NCBI GenBank assembly: GCA_965218865.1
Contig: CBDCME010000049.1
Coordinates: 1 to 64,000, forward strand
Source of the DNA: CBDCME01 sp965218865
GTDB lineage: Bacteria > Pseudomonadota > Alphaproteobacteria > JAAXGF01
Length of the DNA: 64,000 bases
Direction of reading: 5' to 3'
The position numbers and the translations under genes are program-made. The notes beneath the pieces are model-generated. The model was given only the letters and a program-made list of their open reading frames with translations. It searched no databases and was not told the origin of the DNA. Positions 46,477 through 55,773 of this stretch are shown here, piece after piece; position 1 is the first letter of the stretch; every line of letters starts with the position of its first letter.

Positions 46477-46695
46477 TTACTTGGGGTCGCGACTGGCAAA
46501 ATCGCGCAGCTTTCGAAAGGCCAACAGGACCGCGTAGCCGGCCAAGGCGCCGGTCATCGCCAAGATCGCGCCCTCGACGAGGCCATCCCGGGCAAACCCT
46601 AAACTGAGGTCCACGGCGTCTATGCTGTCCAGGTACGAGATCGCCATCATGCCGCCTAGGATCGCCAGCCCGATGGATCGTCTTTCCGGACTCAT
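46477..46695 (-). CDS. Small membrane protein, 72 aa
   Basis: The frame MSPERRSIGLAILGGMMAIS has a GGGAGGA site nine bases before the ATG. Two hydrophobic stretches ('IGLAILGGMMAISYL' and 'GAILAMTGALAGYAVLLAF') are separated by an acidic loop. I recognise no family. It is likely real because of the strong ribosome-binding site and membrane character. Confidence 0.6.
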   Translation of the reverse strand: MSPERRSIGLAILGGMMAISYLDSIDAVDLSLGFARDGLVEGAILAMTGALAGYAVLLAFRKLRDFASRDPK

Positions 46696-46842
46696 CCTGG
46701 GAATCCTCCCGTCGTCGCTTCGCCTGCTTGCCGACGGCTAAAGGGGGACGTACCGGGAAGGAGCGATCCGCCCGAACCCGCCGACGACACCAGTTTAACC
46801 CGCCAACGCGATTGGCCCAAGACGGCGTTCTCAAGAAATGGC

Positions 46843-49408
46843 TCAACCCACGGGCGCGTAGGGCAGCGCTGCGACGATTTCGATTTCGTCCGCTTCGACG
46901 TCGAAAACACTAAATCCGACAAAGCGGAAGCCACTGTCTGGCACACCACCGCCATTCGGGTCGAAGAAAAGGTTGTTGTCGCTGTCAAAAATGAACGACG
47001 GTTGATTCAAACCGAACGCCTCCGAGGTGGCATTCGTTCCGTTGAACGGTACTCCGAGAGTAGAGAAATTGCTCTCTACCCCCAACCCCTCCGACGATAG
47101 GAGTCCCGGGCGCAATGAGAAATTTACCGGGACCGCCAACGAACAAGCCAATTCCATCGGCATCATTTATGAAGTCACGGAAGTTCGCAGCCGGCTGATC
47201 GGCAATGGGCATGTCAAATTCAGCAAACGCCAAGTCTGCCACATCATCGTAACCGTAGAAATCGATACCTGGCCCACCGATAAGCGTGTCCTCGCCCGAA
47301 CGACCGATCAGAAGGTCGTTGCCGGAACCACCCTCGAGTGTATCCCGGCCGCCACCGCCACCCCCGTCGAGCGAGTCGTTGCCGCCACCACCCACAATGC
47401 TGTCATTGTCGCCATTACCCTGGAGATCATCGTTTCCAAGACCACCAACGATTGTATTGGCGTTATTGTCGCCAATTATGGTGTCGTTGCCGGAGCTGCC
47501 AATAACAACTTCGAAGTTAATGACGTCGTCGGTGCCGATCTCGGGGCCATCCGCCTCTTTGATCTCCAACAAATCGACGTCGACCCCCAACGTCGTGCTG
47601 GCGTAGGTCACGGTATCGATGTCGAGGCCTCCATCCAGGTCGTCGTCGCCGAGACCCGAACCACCGAGGATGGTATAGTTTCCGGTACCGCCAAGAATAT
47701 TATCGTTGCCGTCACCACCATCCAGGAGGTCGTTGCCGGCACCGCCCCGCACGCCGTCGATGCCGCTGCCACCATTCAAGACGTCATTACCGTCATCCCC
47801 GAAAAGCTCGTCATTGCCGCTACCCCCGTTGAGGGTGTCATTGTCGTCATTCCCCAGCAGGATGTCGTTGCCGCTGTCACCATTCAAGACGTCGTTACCG
47901 TTGTCGCCTTCAATAGAGTCGTTGCCGTTGCCACCATTCAGGACGTCATTGCCTTCATTCCCCTCCAGATCGTCAATGCCGTCGCCCCCGTTCAGGACAT
48001 CGCTCCCCGCTAAACCCTGAATGGTGTCGTTTCCCGCGCCGCCGTTCAGGGTATCGGCGAAATTGCCGGTTCCGAACAGTTCTTCTTCCAAATGGGCGCC
48101 AAAGATAAAATCGTCACCCTCCCCACCATTGACGATATCTCCGACAGCTCCGGGATTTTGTGATCCGAAGAGGGTGTCATTGCCGCCGAAACCGTTGATC
48201 TCCAATAGTTTTCCACCGAATCCGAAGAAATTGCCGTCAAAGAATTCAGATTCTTCGGTGAGATTGATGGTAATCCGATCGTCGGTGGGTGCGGGTGGGT
48301 CTTCCGGGGGAGGAGGAATAAGTGCCGGAATAACCAATGGTTCGATGACAAATTCTGCTTCGAGGCCAACCAAACCAAGGTCGGGAGCACCCAAGCCACC
48401 GCCATCGTCGTCGGAAAAGTCTCCCCTGGAGGCGAAATCGCCGGCACCATCCCCGCCGCCAGGCGCCTCACTTCCCTGGGGCAATTTACTCCTCAGATCG
48501 GCGATCTCGTCATACTCCGGTTTCCATTCCCCCTTCTCCGGCTCCCCGAACGCCGAGCTTAACTGCCACGGCTCCTTGACGTTCGTCACCATGAGCGGTC
48601 CGGCACCGTTGGTGGCCTCGTTGGAGAGGGTGAACGACCCGTTCTGGCCCGAGACGTCATCCAGCAGGAAGTACGTGTTCGGTTGCCCCTCGGGGGCGGC
48701 CTTGCCCCCCACCGTCGTCCCCCGGACGCCGATCGTCGCCACCGGCGTGCGCACCAGCATCTCGTCCGGGTTGTTCGACGCGATCTGACCGCTGACGAAA
48801 ACAAAGGTGCCTTCCAACACCGAAAACAGCGACTCCCCTTCGCTCGAATCCGGATCATAGATCAGCTTGTCCAGGACCATGCGGCCGTTCTCGCCGAGCG
48901 CGAAGGTGGTGTCGTCGTTGAACATCAGTCCCACCGTGGCCCCGGCCTCGGTCTCCAGCACGTCGCCCTGAAACACGTCCACGTCGAGCGCCAACGTCAC
49001 CACCGTCCCGTCCGCCCGGGTCGCCGTCACCGTGCCGTCGATCGTCGCCACCGTGCCGATCGGCACCGCCGTGCCGCCCGGCCCCAATTGAGCGTATTGC
49101 CCCGGCGCCATCGGCCCGGCCAGCATCTCGACCAGGTCCGCCGGCAACAGCGCCCCGCCCACCGTCGTCAACGCCGCCGGCGGCTCATGCGCAAAGTAGT
49201 CCTCGATCAGAACTCCGCTGCCGTCCTTGGCCACCAGAAGAAGGTCCGAACCCTGGCGTTCGAACGCCGCCGAGACCAACGGAAACCCTTCCGGAACCGT
49301 GAGCGCCTCGCCACTGGCAGGAGCCAAAACAACGATGTTCTCGGCCGTCGCCTGGTCGCCCGCCCCGGGCCGTCCGTTCTGAAAACTCACTCTGTCTACC
49401 GCCGTCAT
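46843..49408 (-). pseudogene. FecR/RTX protein paralogue with a 1-bp frameshift near its C terminus
   Basis: Paralogue of the 4671-7103 protein: same leader (MTAVDRVSFQNGRPGAGDQ), FecR domain ('QGDVLETEAGATVGLMFNDD', 'VRTPVATIGVRGTTVGGKA') and long RTX array ('GNDTIQGLAGSDVLNGGDG'). The N-terminal ~240 residues are nearly identical, while the middle diverges. Near 47083 one extra base, relative to the paralogue, diverts the frame to a stop at 46985. In the next frame the conserved C terminus 'SNFSTLGVPFNGTNATSEAF' to 'VFDVEADEIEIVAALP' ends at 46843. If that C terminus is the secretion signal, the product would be retained. Confidence 0.87.
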
Positions 49409-49720
49409 TTATTCACCTATTGGTTACTTCGGTGTTGACCGTGACCTCGGGAGGTCGAATTGGGGAACGAATCCGCCGGATTTTTAATAGTCGTCGGCCC
49501 GCGACGTTCTTGAATAAATAGTAAAGGAAACCGTCGTTTTGGTAAAGAAAATTTAACGGTATTGGCGGTCTGAATCGCGGAGTACGTGTGTGTATTACGT
49601 AATTTTCACAGTTTTACAATGACCTATATGGTAAAGGTCGAAAATCCGACAGCCGCGGAGTTCACCGACAAATGGTGACGTCATATGATTTAAGGTCTAA
49701 GCAGAGTAATCCCTTATGGG
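49409..49720 (-). promoter_or_regulatory. AT-rich leader upstream of the FecR/RTX paralogue
   Basis: AT-rich, without a gene. The 36 bases before the start are shared with the other paralogue, and on the coding strand CTTTACCATA (near 49629) and TTTACCA (near 49535) boxes occur. The Shine-Dalgarno AGGTGA lies five bases before the ATG. Confidence 0.5.
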
Positions 49721-50152
49721 AACTGACGACACGAGCAAAACCTTGTTTGCATGTCAGGCCCGACCGAACCGCGATGCCCCCTTATTCCTCGGTAATCTGT
49801 CCGATGCCGTGATCGGTTGGAATATGCGCAAAGGTGTCTCACAGTCCGTTCGAAAACTCGCGGCACCGGCGCTGTCCCCCTCCCGGCCACCCATATCAGC
49901 AACCTCTCGTGGGTGGCCGGGAGGGGGAGAGGGACAGACGCAAAAAATGCGCGGATGCGCATTTTCGAACAGAGTGTCACAATCAGTTTTGGCGTGTGCT
50001 ATGTTCACGCCGCCGCCGCGCGCCGTCGTGATAGGTCGTTGACGACGGCGGGGTCGCGTTTTGTCCGAGATCAATGCAAACGACGGGATACGGGACTATC
50101 ATCGCGCGAAGTGATCGCGCCCTGGAATCTTGGCTAGAGAGGAGATGCCACG
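49721..50152. other. Intergenic region holding palindromic repeat A
   Basis: Apart from the repeat at 49842-49977, no gene is supported. The short open frames here are carried by the repeat itself. Confidence 0.5.
49842..49977 (+). repeat. Nested palindromic repeat, copy A
   Basis: Outer ends are inverted: CAGTCCGTTCGAAAACTCGC on the left and ...GCGCATTTTCGAACAGAGTG on the right. Inside, CCCCCTCCCGGCCACCC pairs with GGGTGGCCGGGAGGGGG around a 16-18 nt loop. The same sequence occurs inverted at 55642-55773 and without its inner palindrome at 50764-50831. No coding capacity. Confidence 0.85.
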
Positions 50153-50680
50153 ATGGTGCGTCGGCAAGAAATCGCGAAAATTTGGAGGAGGTGGACCTGG
50201 GCCATCGCCGTCCTGGCGGGCTTTTCATCGCCCGTGGTGGCACAGGTGAGCGAGGACGCGGGAAACGAGTTCTTTTCGGAGGCCCTGTCTCTTTACCAGC
50301 AGGGCGAATACGAAGGTGCTCTGGAGCGGTTCGATCGTGGCTTCGAAGTCGATGACAGCAATGCCTCGGCCCATTACTACATGGCCGAGACCTTGAGGAA
50401 ATTGGGACGCCTTGATCAGGCCGGCGCGCATTATCAGAAGGTCACCCAGCTCGGCCCGAACACGGTCGAGGCCAGCCTGGCCAAGGAGGCCTTGAACGAA
50501 CTCCGTGGCGGTTCGGGTTCCCCGGGGACCGCTTATCAGGCCTGCGTCGCCCAGACCGAGAAATGGCACCTCAGCTGCATACGCAAGTTCGACGTATCGG
50601 TGGTGAAGGAGGGTTATCAGAGGCTCTGCGGTAACGATCACAAGGCTCTGATGAGCAAGTGCCGGCAGCAATACCGCTGA
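50153..50680 (+). CDS. TPR-repeat protein with signal peptide, 175 aa
   Basis: Begins with a basic stretch then 'WAIAVLAGFSSPVVAQ', a Sec signal likely cleaved after VAQ. Residues ~35-115 contain two to three tetratricopeptide repeats ('ALSLYQQGEYEGALERFDRG', 'AHYYMAETLRKLGRLDQAGA'). The C-terminal ~60 residues have four cysteines ('YQACVAQTEKWHLSCIRKFD', 'RLCGNDHKALMSKCRQ'), possibly two disulfides in the periplasm. AGAGGAGATG precedes the ATG. Probably a periplasmic adaptor; the partner is unknown. Confidence 0.82.
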   Translation: MVRRQEIAKIWRRWTWAIAVLAGFSSPVVAQVSEDAGNEFFSEALSLYQQGEYEGALERFDRGFEVDDSNASAHYYMAETLRKLGRLDQAGAHYQKVTQLGPNTVEASLAKEALNELRGGSGSPGTAYQACVAQTEKWHLSCIRKFDVSVVKEGYQRLCGNDHKALMSKCRQQYR

Positions 50681-50763
50681 TCCGCGACCTGGTCGCGGCG
50701 ACGCCACGGGCGCCTGACCGCCGCCAGGATATCACGGGACGAGTTGCAGATATCCTGGCCGGC

Positions 50764-50831
50764 CTGTTCGAAAATGCGCGTCCGCGCAATTTTTGCGTCT
50801 GGGCCGGTGCCGCGAGTTTTCGAACAGACTG
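50764..50831 (-). repeat. Nested palindromic repeat, copy B (inner palindrome absent)
   Basis: On the minus strand it reads CTGTTCGAAAACTCGCGGCA, then CCGGCCCAGACGCAAAAATT and the GCGCATTTTCGAACAG end. It aligns with copy A except that the ~75-bp inner palindrome is missing. It abuts the serA stop codon. Confidence 0.85.
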
Positions 50832-52409
50832 TCAGAAGGTCAGCGATTTCGCCTGAACGACGCCGTCGATGGCGCGGACTTTCTCGAGCACCTCGTGGGA
50901 CAACGGGGCGTCGACCTGAAGCAGGGCGATGGCCTCGCCGCCGACACTCGCCCGGCCGAGGTGGAAAGTGGCGATATTGACTCCGGCCTCGGCCAGGGTC
51001 GCTCCGAGTCCGCCGATAATCCCCGGCTTGTCCTGGTTGTTGACGTAAAGCATGGTGGGGCCGATCTCGGCCTCGATGTTGATCCCCTTGATTTCGACAA
51101 TCCACGGTTTGCGGCCGTGAAGCAGGGTTCCGGCGACGCCGCGGCGGCGCCTTTCCGTCGTGACCGTCAAGCGGATCAGGGTGTGATAGTCACCCGCCCG
51201 GTCGTGCTTGATTTCGCTGATGTCGATATTGCGCTGCTTGGCGACGTGGGGGGCATTGACCATGTTGACCGAAGCCATGAGCGGAGACAAAAGGCCTTCG
51301 AGCACGATCGCCGTCAGGGCCCGGGTGTTGAGTTCGGCCGCGTGCCCCTCGTACTCGACGGTCACGGCCACGAGGCTCGCCTCAGTCAGTTGGCCGGCGA
51401 AACCGCCGAGCTGAGCGGCCAGCTTCATGTAGGGTTTCAGGAGCGGCGCCTCCTCGGCCGTGACCGAAGGCATGTTCACCGCGTTGGTGACGGCGGCGAT
51501 GTTGAGGAAGTCCGACATCTGCTGGGCGATCTGGAGCGCCACGTTCTCCTGGGCCTCGCCCGTGGCCGCGCCGAGGTGCGGGGTAACGATCACGTTCTCC
51601 AACTCGAGCAAGGGATTCCCCTGCGGCGGTTCGGCCTCGAAGACGTCGAGCGCGGCGCCCGCGACCTGGCCGGATTCGATCGCTTCCTTGAGGTCGTGTT
51701 CGACAACGAGGCCACCGCGGGCGCAATTGATGATCCGGACCCCCGGCTTCATTCTCGCGAACGCCGCCGCGTCGATGATACCGCGAGTCGAGTCGTTGAT
51801 CGGGGTGTGCAGGGAAACGAAATCGGCCCGGGCGAACAAGTCGCCCAACTCGAGCTTCTCAACCCCGATTTCCGCCGCCCGCTCCTTCGACAAATAGGGA
51901 TCGTAAGCGACGACGCGCATTTTCAGACCCTGGGCCCGGTTGGAGACGATGGAGCCGATGTTTCCGCAGCCGATGATACCGAGGACCTTGGTGGTCAGCT
52001 CGACCCCGAGAAAGCGCGACTTTTCCCATTTTCCGGAGCGTGTCGAACGATCCGCGGAGGGCACTTGTCGGGCCAAGGACATCATCAGGGCGATCGTATG
52101 CTCGGCCGTGGTGGTCGCGTTGCCGAAGGGACTGTTCATGACCGCGACGCCCCGAGCCGTCGCCGCCGCGACGTCGATGTTGTCGATTCCCACCCCGGCG
52201 CGCCCGATCACCTTCAAATTGTCGGCGGCGGCCAGGAGATCCGCCGTGACCTTGGTCGCCGAGCGCACGGCAAGGCCTTCATAACCGTCGATACGGTCCT
52301 TGAGCTCGGCGGGCGCTAGTCCCGGCGAGACGTCGACCTCGATACCGTTGTCGCGAAAGACATCGGCCGCGGCGGGACTAAGACGGTCGGCGATGAGTAC
52401 CTTCGGCAT
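50832..52409 (-). CDS. serA: D-3-phosphoglycerate dehydrogenase
   Basis: First enzyme of serine synthesis (3-phosphoglycerate to 3-phosphohydroxypyruvate, NAD+). 525 residues starting MPKVLIADRLSPAAADVF. Substrate domain 'VIGRAGVGIDNIDVAAA', NAD fold 'VLGIIGCGNIGSIV', catalytic Arg ('INCARGGLVVE'), Glu and His ('VIVTPHLGAATGEAQENVA'). An intervening ASB domain and a C-terminal ACT domain ('DKPGIIGGLGATLAEAGVNI') make this the long form. It is 23 bases downstream of serC. A longer open frame through serC is not used. Confidence 0.96.
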   Translation of the reverse strand: MPKVLIADRLSPAAADVFRDNGIEVDVSPGLAPAELKDRIDGYEGLAVRSATKVTADLLAAADNLKVIGRAGVGIDNIDVAAATARGVAVMNSPFGNATTTAEHTIALMMSLARQVPSADRSTRSGKWEKSRFLGVELTTKVLGIIGCGNIGSIVSNRAQGLKMRVVAYDPYLSKERAAEIGVEKLELGDLFARADFVSLHTPINDSTRGIIDAAAFARMKPGVRIINCARGGLVVEHDLKEAIESGQVAGAALDVFEAEPPQGNPLLELENVIVTPHLGAATGEAQENVALQIAQQMSDFLNIAAVTNAVNMPSVTAEEAPLLKPYMKLAAQLGGFAGQLTEASLVAVTVEYEGHAAELNTRALTAIVLEGLLSPLMASVNMVNAPHVAKQRNIDISEIKHDRAGDYHTLIRLTVTTERRRRGVAGTLLHGRKPWIVEIKGINIEAEIGPTMLYVNNQDKPGIIGGLGATLAEAGVNIATFHLGRASVGGEAIALLQVDAPLSHEVLEKVRAIDGVVQAKSLTF

Positions 52410-52432
52410 TCCTTGTTTCCCTAAACGGCGGT

Positions 52433-53590
52433 TCAGCGAGCCGCGCGGCTCTTGACCTCCGCGAAGGCCCAATCGAGCCACGGCATGAGCGCTTCGACAT
52501 CCGCCGTCTCGACGGTGGCCCCGCCCCATAGGCGAAAGCCGGGAGGCGCCGCGCGGTAGCCGCCAATATCGTACGCCACGGTCTCCTCGGCGAGCAAGGA
52601 TACGACCTCGCCGACAACGCCTCGGCGGGCATCCTCGGAGAGTTCGACAAACCACGGATCGACGACCTTGAGGCAAATCGAAGTCGACGAGCGAATCTCC
52701 CGCGTTCGGGCCAGGAAGTCCGCCCATTCGCAGTCCGAGACCCAACTTTCGACCGCGCCGAGGTTGGCCGTCGTGCGGGCCAGTAGAGCGTCGCGCCCGC
52801 CGATCGATTCGGCCCATCTCAGGGCGTCCAGGGCATCCTCGACGCACAGGAGCGAGGGCGTATTGATCGTGGCTCCGCGGAAGATTCCCTGGTTCAGTTT
52901 GCCGCCCTTGGTCAAACGGAAAACTTTTGGAAGCGGCCACGGCGGCTGGTACGATTCGAGCCGGTCGACGGCGCGCGGCGAGAGGATCAGAACGCCGTGG
53001 GCCGCCTCGCCGCCCAGGACCTTCTGCCAGGAAAACGTGACCACGTCGAGCTTTTCCCACGGCAGATCCATCGCGAAAACCGCGGAGGTGGCGTCGCAAA
53101 TCGCCAATCCGGCGCGATCATCGGCGATCCAATCGCCGTTTGGAACGCGGACGCCCGAGGTGGTGCCGTTCCAAGTGAATACGACGTCGCGGTCGGCCTC
53201 GACCGAGGAGAGATCGGGGAGCTCGCCGTAGGCCGCCTCGAGCACGCGGACGTCGTCGAGCCGCAGCTGTTCGCGCACGTCCACGGCCCAGCCGCCGCCG
53301 AAGCTTTCCCATGCCAGCACGTCGACGCCGCGGGGCCCCAACAACGACCAGAGCGCCATTTCAACCGCTCCCGTATCGGACCCCGGGACGATGCCGACGC
53401 GGAAGTCATCGGGCAATCCCAACAGGTCCCGGGTGCGCGTCAGTACCTCGGATAGTTTCGCCTTGCCGAGGTTTGAGCGGTGCGACCTCCCCACCGCGGC
53501 GGCGGCGAGGTTTTCAATCCGCCATTGCGGCCGTTTGCTGCAAGGGCCGGAAGAAAATTGCGGGTTGCTTGGACGACGGACGGGCTTCAC
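52433..53590 (-). CDS. serC: Phosphoserine aminotransferase
   Basis: 385 residues, PLP fold type I. The product begins VKPVRRPSNPQFSSGPCSKR from a GTG. Motifs are 'GRSHRSNLGKAKL', 'IVPGSDTGAVEMALWSLLG' and the PLP lysine in 'VVTFSWQKVLGGEAAHGVL'. This is the alphaproteobacterial SerC type, which carries the R-P-x-N-P start. It converts phosphohydroxypyruvate to phosphoserine (and acts in pyridoxine synthesis). It pairs with serA just downstream. Confidence 0.95.
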   Translation of the reverse strand: MKPVRRPSNPQFSSGPCSKRPQWRIENLAAAAVGRSHRSNLGKAKLSEVLTRTRDLLGLPDDFRVGIVPGSDTGAVEMALWSLLGPRGVDVLAWESFGGGWAVDVREQLRLDDVRVLEAAYGELPDLSSVEADRDVVFTWNGTTSGVRVPNGDWIADDRAGLAICDATSAVFAMDLPWEKLDVVTFSWQKVLGGEAAHGVLILSPRAVDRLESYQPPWPLPKVFRLTKGGKLNQGIFRGATINTPSLLCVEDALDALRWAESIGGRDALLARTTANLGAVESWVSDCEWADFLARTREIRSSTSICLKVVDPWFVELSEDARRGVVGEVVSLLAEETVAYDIGGYRAAPPGFRLWGGATVETADVEALMPWLDWAFAEVKSRAAR

Positions 53591-53780
53591 CTTGATCTCA
53601 TTGTGGGAGAAGGGGGATCCGCGCCCGCGCTCGGCGGCGCCGGGAGCGCGAAAGCGTTACAGCCGAAGTCTAGGGTTGGGGACCCCCCCCCGTCAACGCG
53701 TTGCCTTCGTGCCGGCGACGCAAGACAACAAATGCTCATGCGACACTTCGGCGGCAGGGGTCGGGAAGCCGCCGCAAGGC

Positions 53781-54109
53781 TGGTGCGGACGGAGGGACTC
53801 GAACCCTCACTCCCTTACGGGAAACGGATTTTCTCCACCACCACGGCTTTCGCCGCCGCCCCCGCCATCCAGCGCGGGCGTTCGTGGCCCGGACTATCCC
53901 TTCGCCTTAGTCGGCCGCCGACTTTAGGCGCCGCCCGTCTAGTCTCTACACCTTCCACGCCGGACCGGGGCCCGGAGGGCTTGGCTCGGGATCGCCACCG
54001 GCCGAGCCGCTGAGGTTTCCCCGAATTTGAGCGGTTCTACGCCGCCGGTTTCCCGGCGCGCACTCAACTTGGTCAAGTCCGTTGCGTCTACCGATTCCGC
54101 CACGTCCGC
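53781..54109 (-). tRNA. tRNA-Leu(UAA), interrupted by a group I intron
   Basis: Exon 1 is 54075-54109 (35 nt) and exon 2 is 53781-53832 (52 nt). Spliced, they form an 87-nt class II tRNA: acceptor GCGGACG/CGTCCGC (7 perfect pairs), D arm with GCG/CGC, anticodon stem ACGGA/TCCGT with loop C-T-TAA-A-A, a long variable arm (CCC/GGG), T arm GAGGG-TTCGAGT-CCCTC, discriminator A and an encoded CCA. Anticodon U34 is the last base of exon 1, and A35 and A36 begin exon 2. The long variable arm fits leucine. It is transcribed on the minus strand between cinA and serC. Confidence 0.95.
53833..54074 (-). ncRNA. Group I intron in tRNA-Leu(UAA), 242 nt
   Basis: Inserted between U34 and A35, the site used by cyanobacterial and plastid trnL introns. 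The exon end ACTT pairs with GAGT 9-12 nt into the intron (P1), giving the required U-G pair at the 5' splice site. The conserved core is visible: P/Q pairing CGGG with CCCG within ATTCGGGGAAACC and GATCCCGAGCCAAGCC (P4), and R/S pairing GACTA with TAGTC within GTAGAGACTAGACGGG and GGGATAGTCC (P7). The intron ends with G. It is too short to encode an endonuclease. Self-splicing is expected by family but not shown. Confidence 0.92.
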
Positions 54110-54164
54110 ACGTCGTCCTCCAGCATAACACAACGACGAAATGTCCACCGGGAGAGTTCGGCGG

Positions 54165-54917
54165 TCAAGCGCCGGTTTCCTCGATCGGGGGCGAGCCGAG
54201 TCGGGTGAGGGCGGCCGCCAATGCCGTGGCCGCCCGGGCCAGGGCCTCGGGGTCGGTCGCCCGCAGGACCAGGCGGACGCCGTGCCGATCGGCCTCGAAA
54301 AAGGGGTAGCTGCCGATGACGACGTCGGGATGATCACACTGTAACGCCGCCAGTTCCTCGGCGAAATCGCCCTCGGAGGCGGCGACGACAATCGTGCGGC
54401 AATGGGGCGCCGCGCCGCGCCGTAAATCGGGGCTGAGTGATTCGAACATCGCCTCGGCGATGACCGGAACGCCGGCGAGAACGAAGACGTTGCCGATTCG
54501 AAAGCCCGGGGCCTGGCTGACGGGGTTGTCGATGAGCTGCGCGCCCCGAGGCATGTCGGCCATGCGCCGGCGGGCCGAATTCAGCGCCAAGCCCCTGGCG
54601 GCGTAATAGCTCTCCAACCTTTTCGCCGCCTCGGGATGAGGTTCGAGGGGAACCGCGAAGACCTCCGCGATCGCGCGGGCGGTCACGTCGTCGTGGGTCG
54701 GACCGATGCCGCCGGTGGTGAAGACGTATTCGTAAGCCGTGCGACAGGCGTTCACCGCCGCGACGATCGCCGCTACCTCGTCGCCGACGACGCGAACCTC
54801 GCTCAATATCAAGCCAAGTTCATCGAGGCGCCGGCCGATATGTGGCAGGTTCGCGTCCCGGGTGCGGCCACTCAGAATTTCGTTGCCGATCACGACCATG
54901 GCGGCGGTAACGCTCAT
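54165..54917 (-). CDS. CinA N-terminal / molybdopterin-binding-domain protein
   Basis: 250 residues starting MSVTAAMVVIGNEILSGRTR. The MoCF (MogA/MoaB-like) domain occupies residues ~5-170, with 'VFTTGGIGPTHDDVT' as its binding loop and 'PGFRIGNVFVLAGVPVIAEA' later. The C-terminal ~70 residues are the KH-like extension. The amidohydrolase half of full-length CinA is absent, as in many short alphaproteobacterial members. Competence is a historical label; ADP-ribose pyrophosphatase activity is described for the related domain, and the role here is unproven. Confidence 0.88.
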   Translation of the reverse strand: MSVTAAMVVIGNEILSGRTRDANLPHIGRRLDELGLILSEVRVVGDEVAAIVAAVNACRTAYEYVFTTGGIGPTHDDVTARAIAEVFAVPLEPHPEAAKRLESYYAARGLALNSARRRMADMPRGAQLIDNPVSQAPGFRIGNVFVLAGVPVIAEAMFESLSPDLRRGAAPHCRTIVVAASEGDFAEELAALQCDHPDVVIGSYPFFEADRHGVRLVLRATDPEALARAATALAAALTRLGSPPIEETGA

Positions 54918-55355
54918 TATTCACGCCCTCACTCAGCAATCGGAACTAATGCACCGGCGCATTCACTTCGTTCACGCCCCCGTGCACCAGGCCTTTGTCG
55001 ATGCATCAACTTTCCAAACTTCGGCTGTCGCCTCCGTTTGGGTCGATGCACTAGGGGGACAGGGACCTCGGAACGGCCCATCCTTAGCCCCGCCGGGAGC
55101 CACCGAACTCTTCGCTTTATGGATCAACCGCGCCGAGGATTCAAACGTCGGGTGCGATCCTTCGCGCCGGGAAAGATATACAGGAAGTATACGGCGCGAA
55201 GCCATAAGATATTTTAAGAAGAAACGACGAAATTTACTTTTTGATTTTGATAATACTTGAATAGAGGCATGTCTTATAAAAATTCGATTGATTTAATGGG
55301 TGTGATCGTATAAAATCTCCTTTCGTGTCCGAAGACGGGGATCACAGGATTGGTT
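54918..55355. other. Intergenic region upstream of the Flp pilin gene
   Basis: No gene is supported. The right third (from about 55200) is strongly AT-rich, and TATAAAAATT near 55275 and TATAAAATCT near 55309 are plausible -10 regions for the pilin gene. Confidence 0.45.
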
Positions 55356-55532
55356 ATGAAAGTCATCACAATGGCCGATTTACGCGGTTTCGCCAAAAAC
55401 GAACGTGGCGCGACGGCGATCGAATATTCATTGATCGCGGCCGGTATCGCGCTCGCGATCGTCGCGGCGGTCACCCTGCTCGGCGAGAGCGTCGTTAGTC
55501 TTTTTAATATTCCGGTCGAAGCGTTGCAATAG
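55356..55532 (+). CDS. Flp-family type IVb pilin
   Basis: 58 residues: a short leader (MKVITMADLRGFAKNERG) is followed by 'ATAIEYSLIAAGIALAIVAA', the Flp signature where the pre-pilin peptidase cuts after Gly and the mature protein begins near 'ATAIEYSLIA' with the conserved Glu and Tyr. The rest is the single hydrophobic helix and a short tail. Flp pilins build tad-type adhesion pili. No tad/cpa assembly genes lie nearby, so the machinery must be elsewhere. ATG at 55371 is an alternative start. Confidence 0.93.
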   Translation: MKVITMADLRGFAKNERGATAIEYSLIAAGIALAIVAAVTLLGESVVSLFNIPVEALQ

Positions 55533-55641
55533 TAGCGTCGGTCGAACGAGTCTCCCCGCCGTGCCGTCGAGTTGCCGCCGAATTGGGTGCTGGCATGGTT
55601 GATTCCGGCTTGGCGGGCCCAAACCCTTAAGGCATACTCTG

Positions 55642-55773
55642 CGACTGTTCGAAAATGCGCGGACGCGCATTGTCTGTTCCGGCCCTCTCCCCCTCCCGGC
55701 CACCCACGAGAGGATGCTGATATGGGTGGCCGGGAGGGGGAGAGGGCCGGCGCCGCGAGTTTTCGAACAGACT
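55642..55773 (-). repeat. Nested palindromic repeat, copy C
   Basis: Inverted relative to copy A. CTGTTCGAAAATGCGCGGAC at one end and GCCGCGAGTTTTCGAACAG at the other enclose a perfect inner palindrome (CCGGCCCTCTCCCCCTCCCG pairing with its complement) around a 17-nt loop. It lies between the Flp pilin and the antiporter operon. No other feature is seen in 55533-55849. Confidence 0.87.

Noticed and set aside
49842..49977. Palindromic repeats as CRISPR units or as a tRNA-like structure
   Set aside because: Only one unit occurs per site, the spacing is irregular and there are no cas genes; the symmetry is a palindrome with nested inner arms.
53865..54391. Open frames across the tRNA-Leu region on both strands
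   Set aside because: They run through the tRNA exons and the structured intron; the RNA explanation accounts for all conserved blocks.
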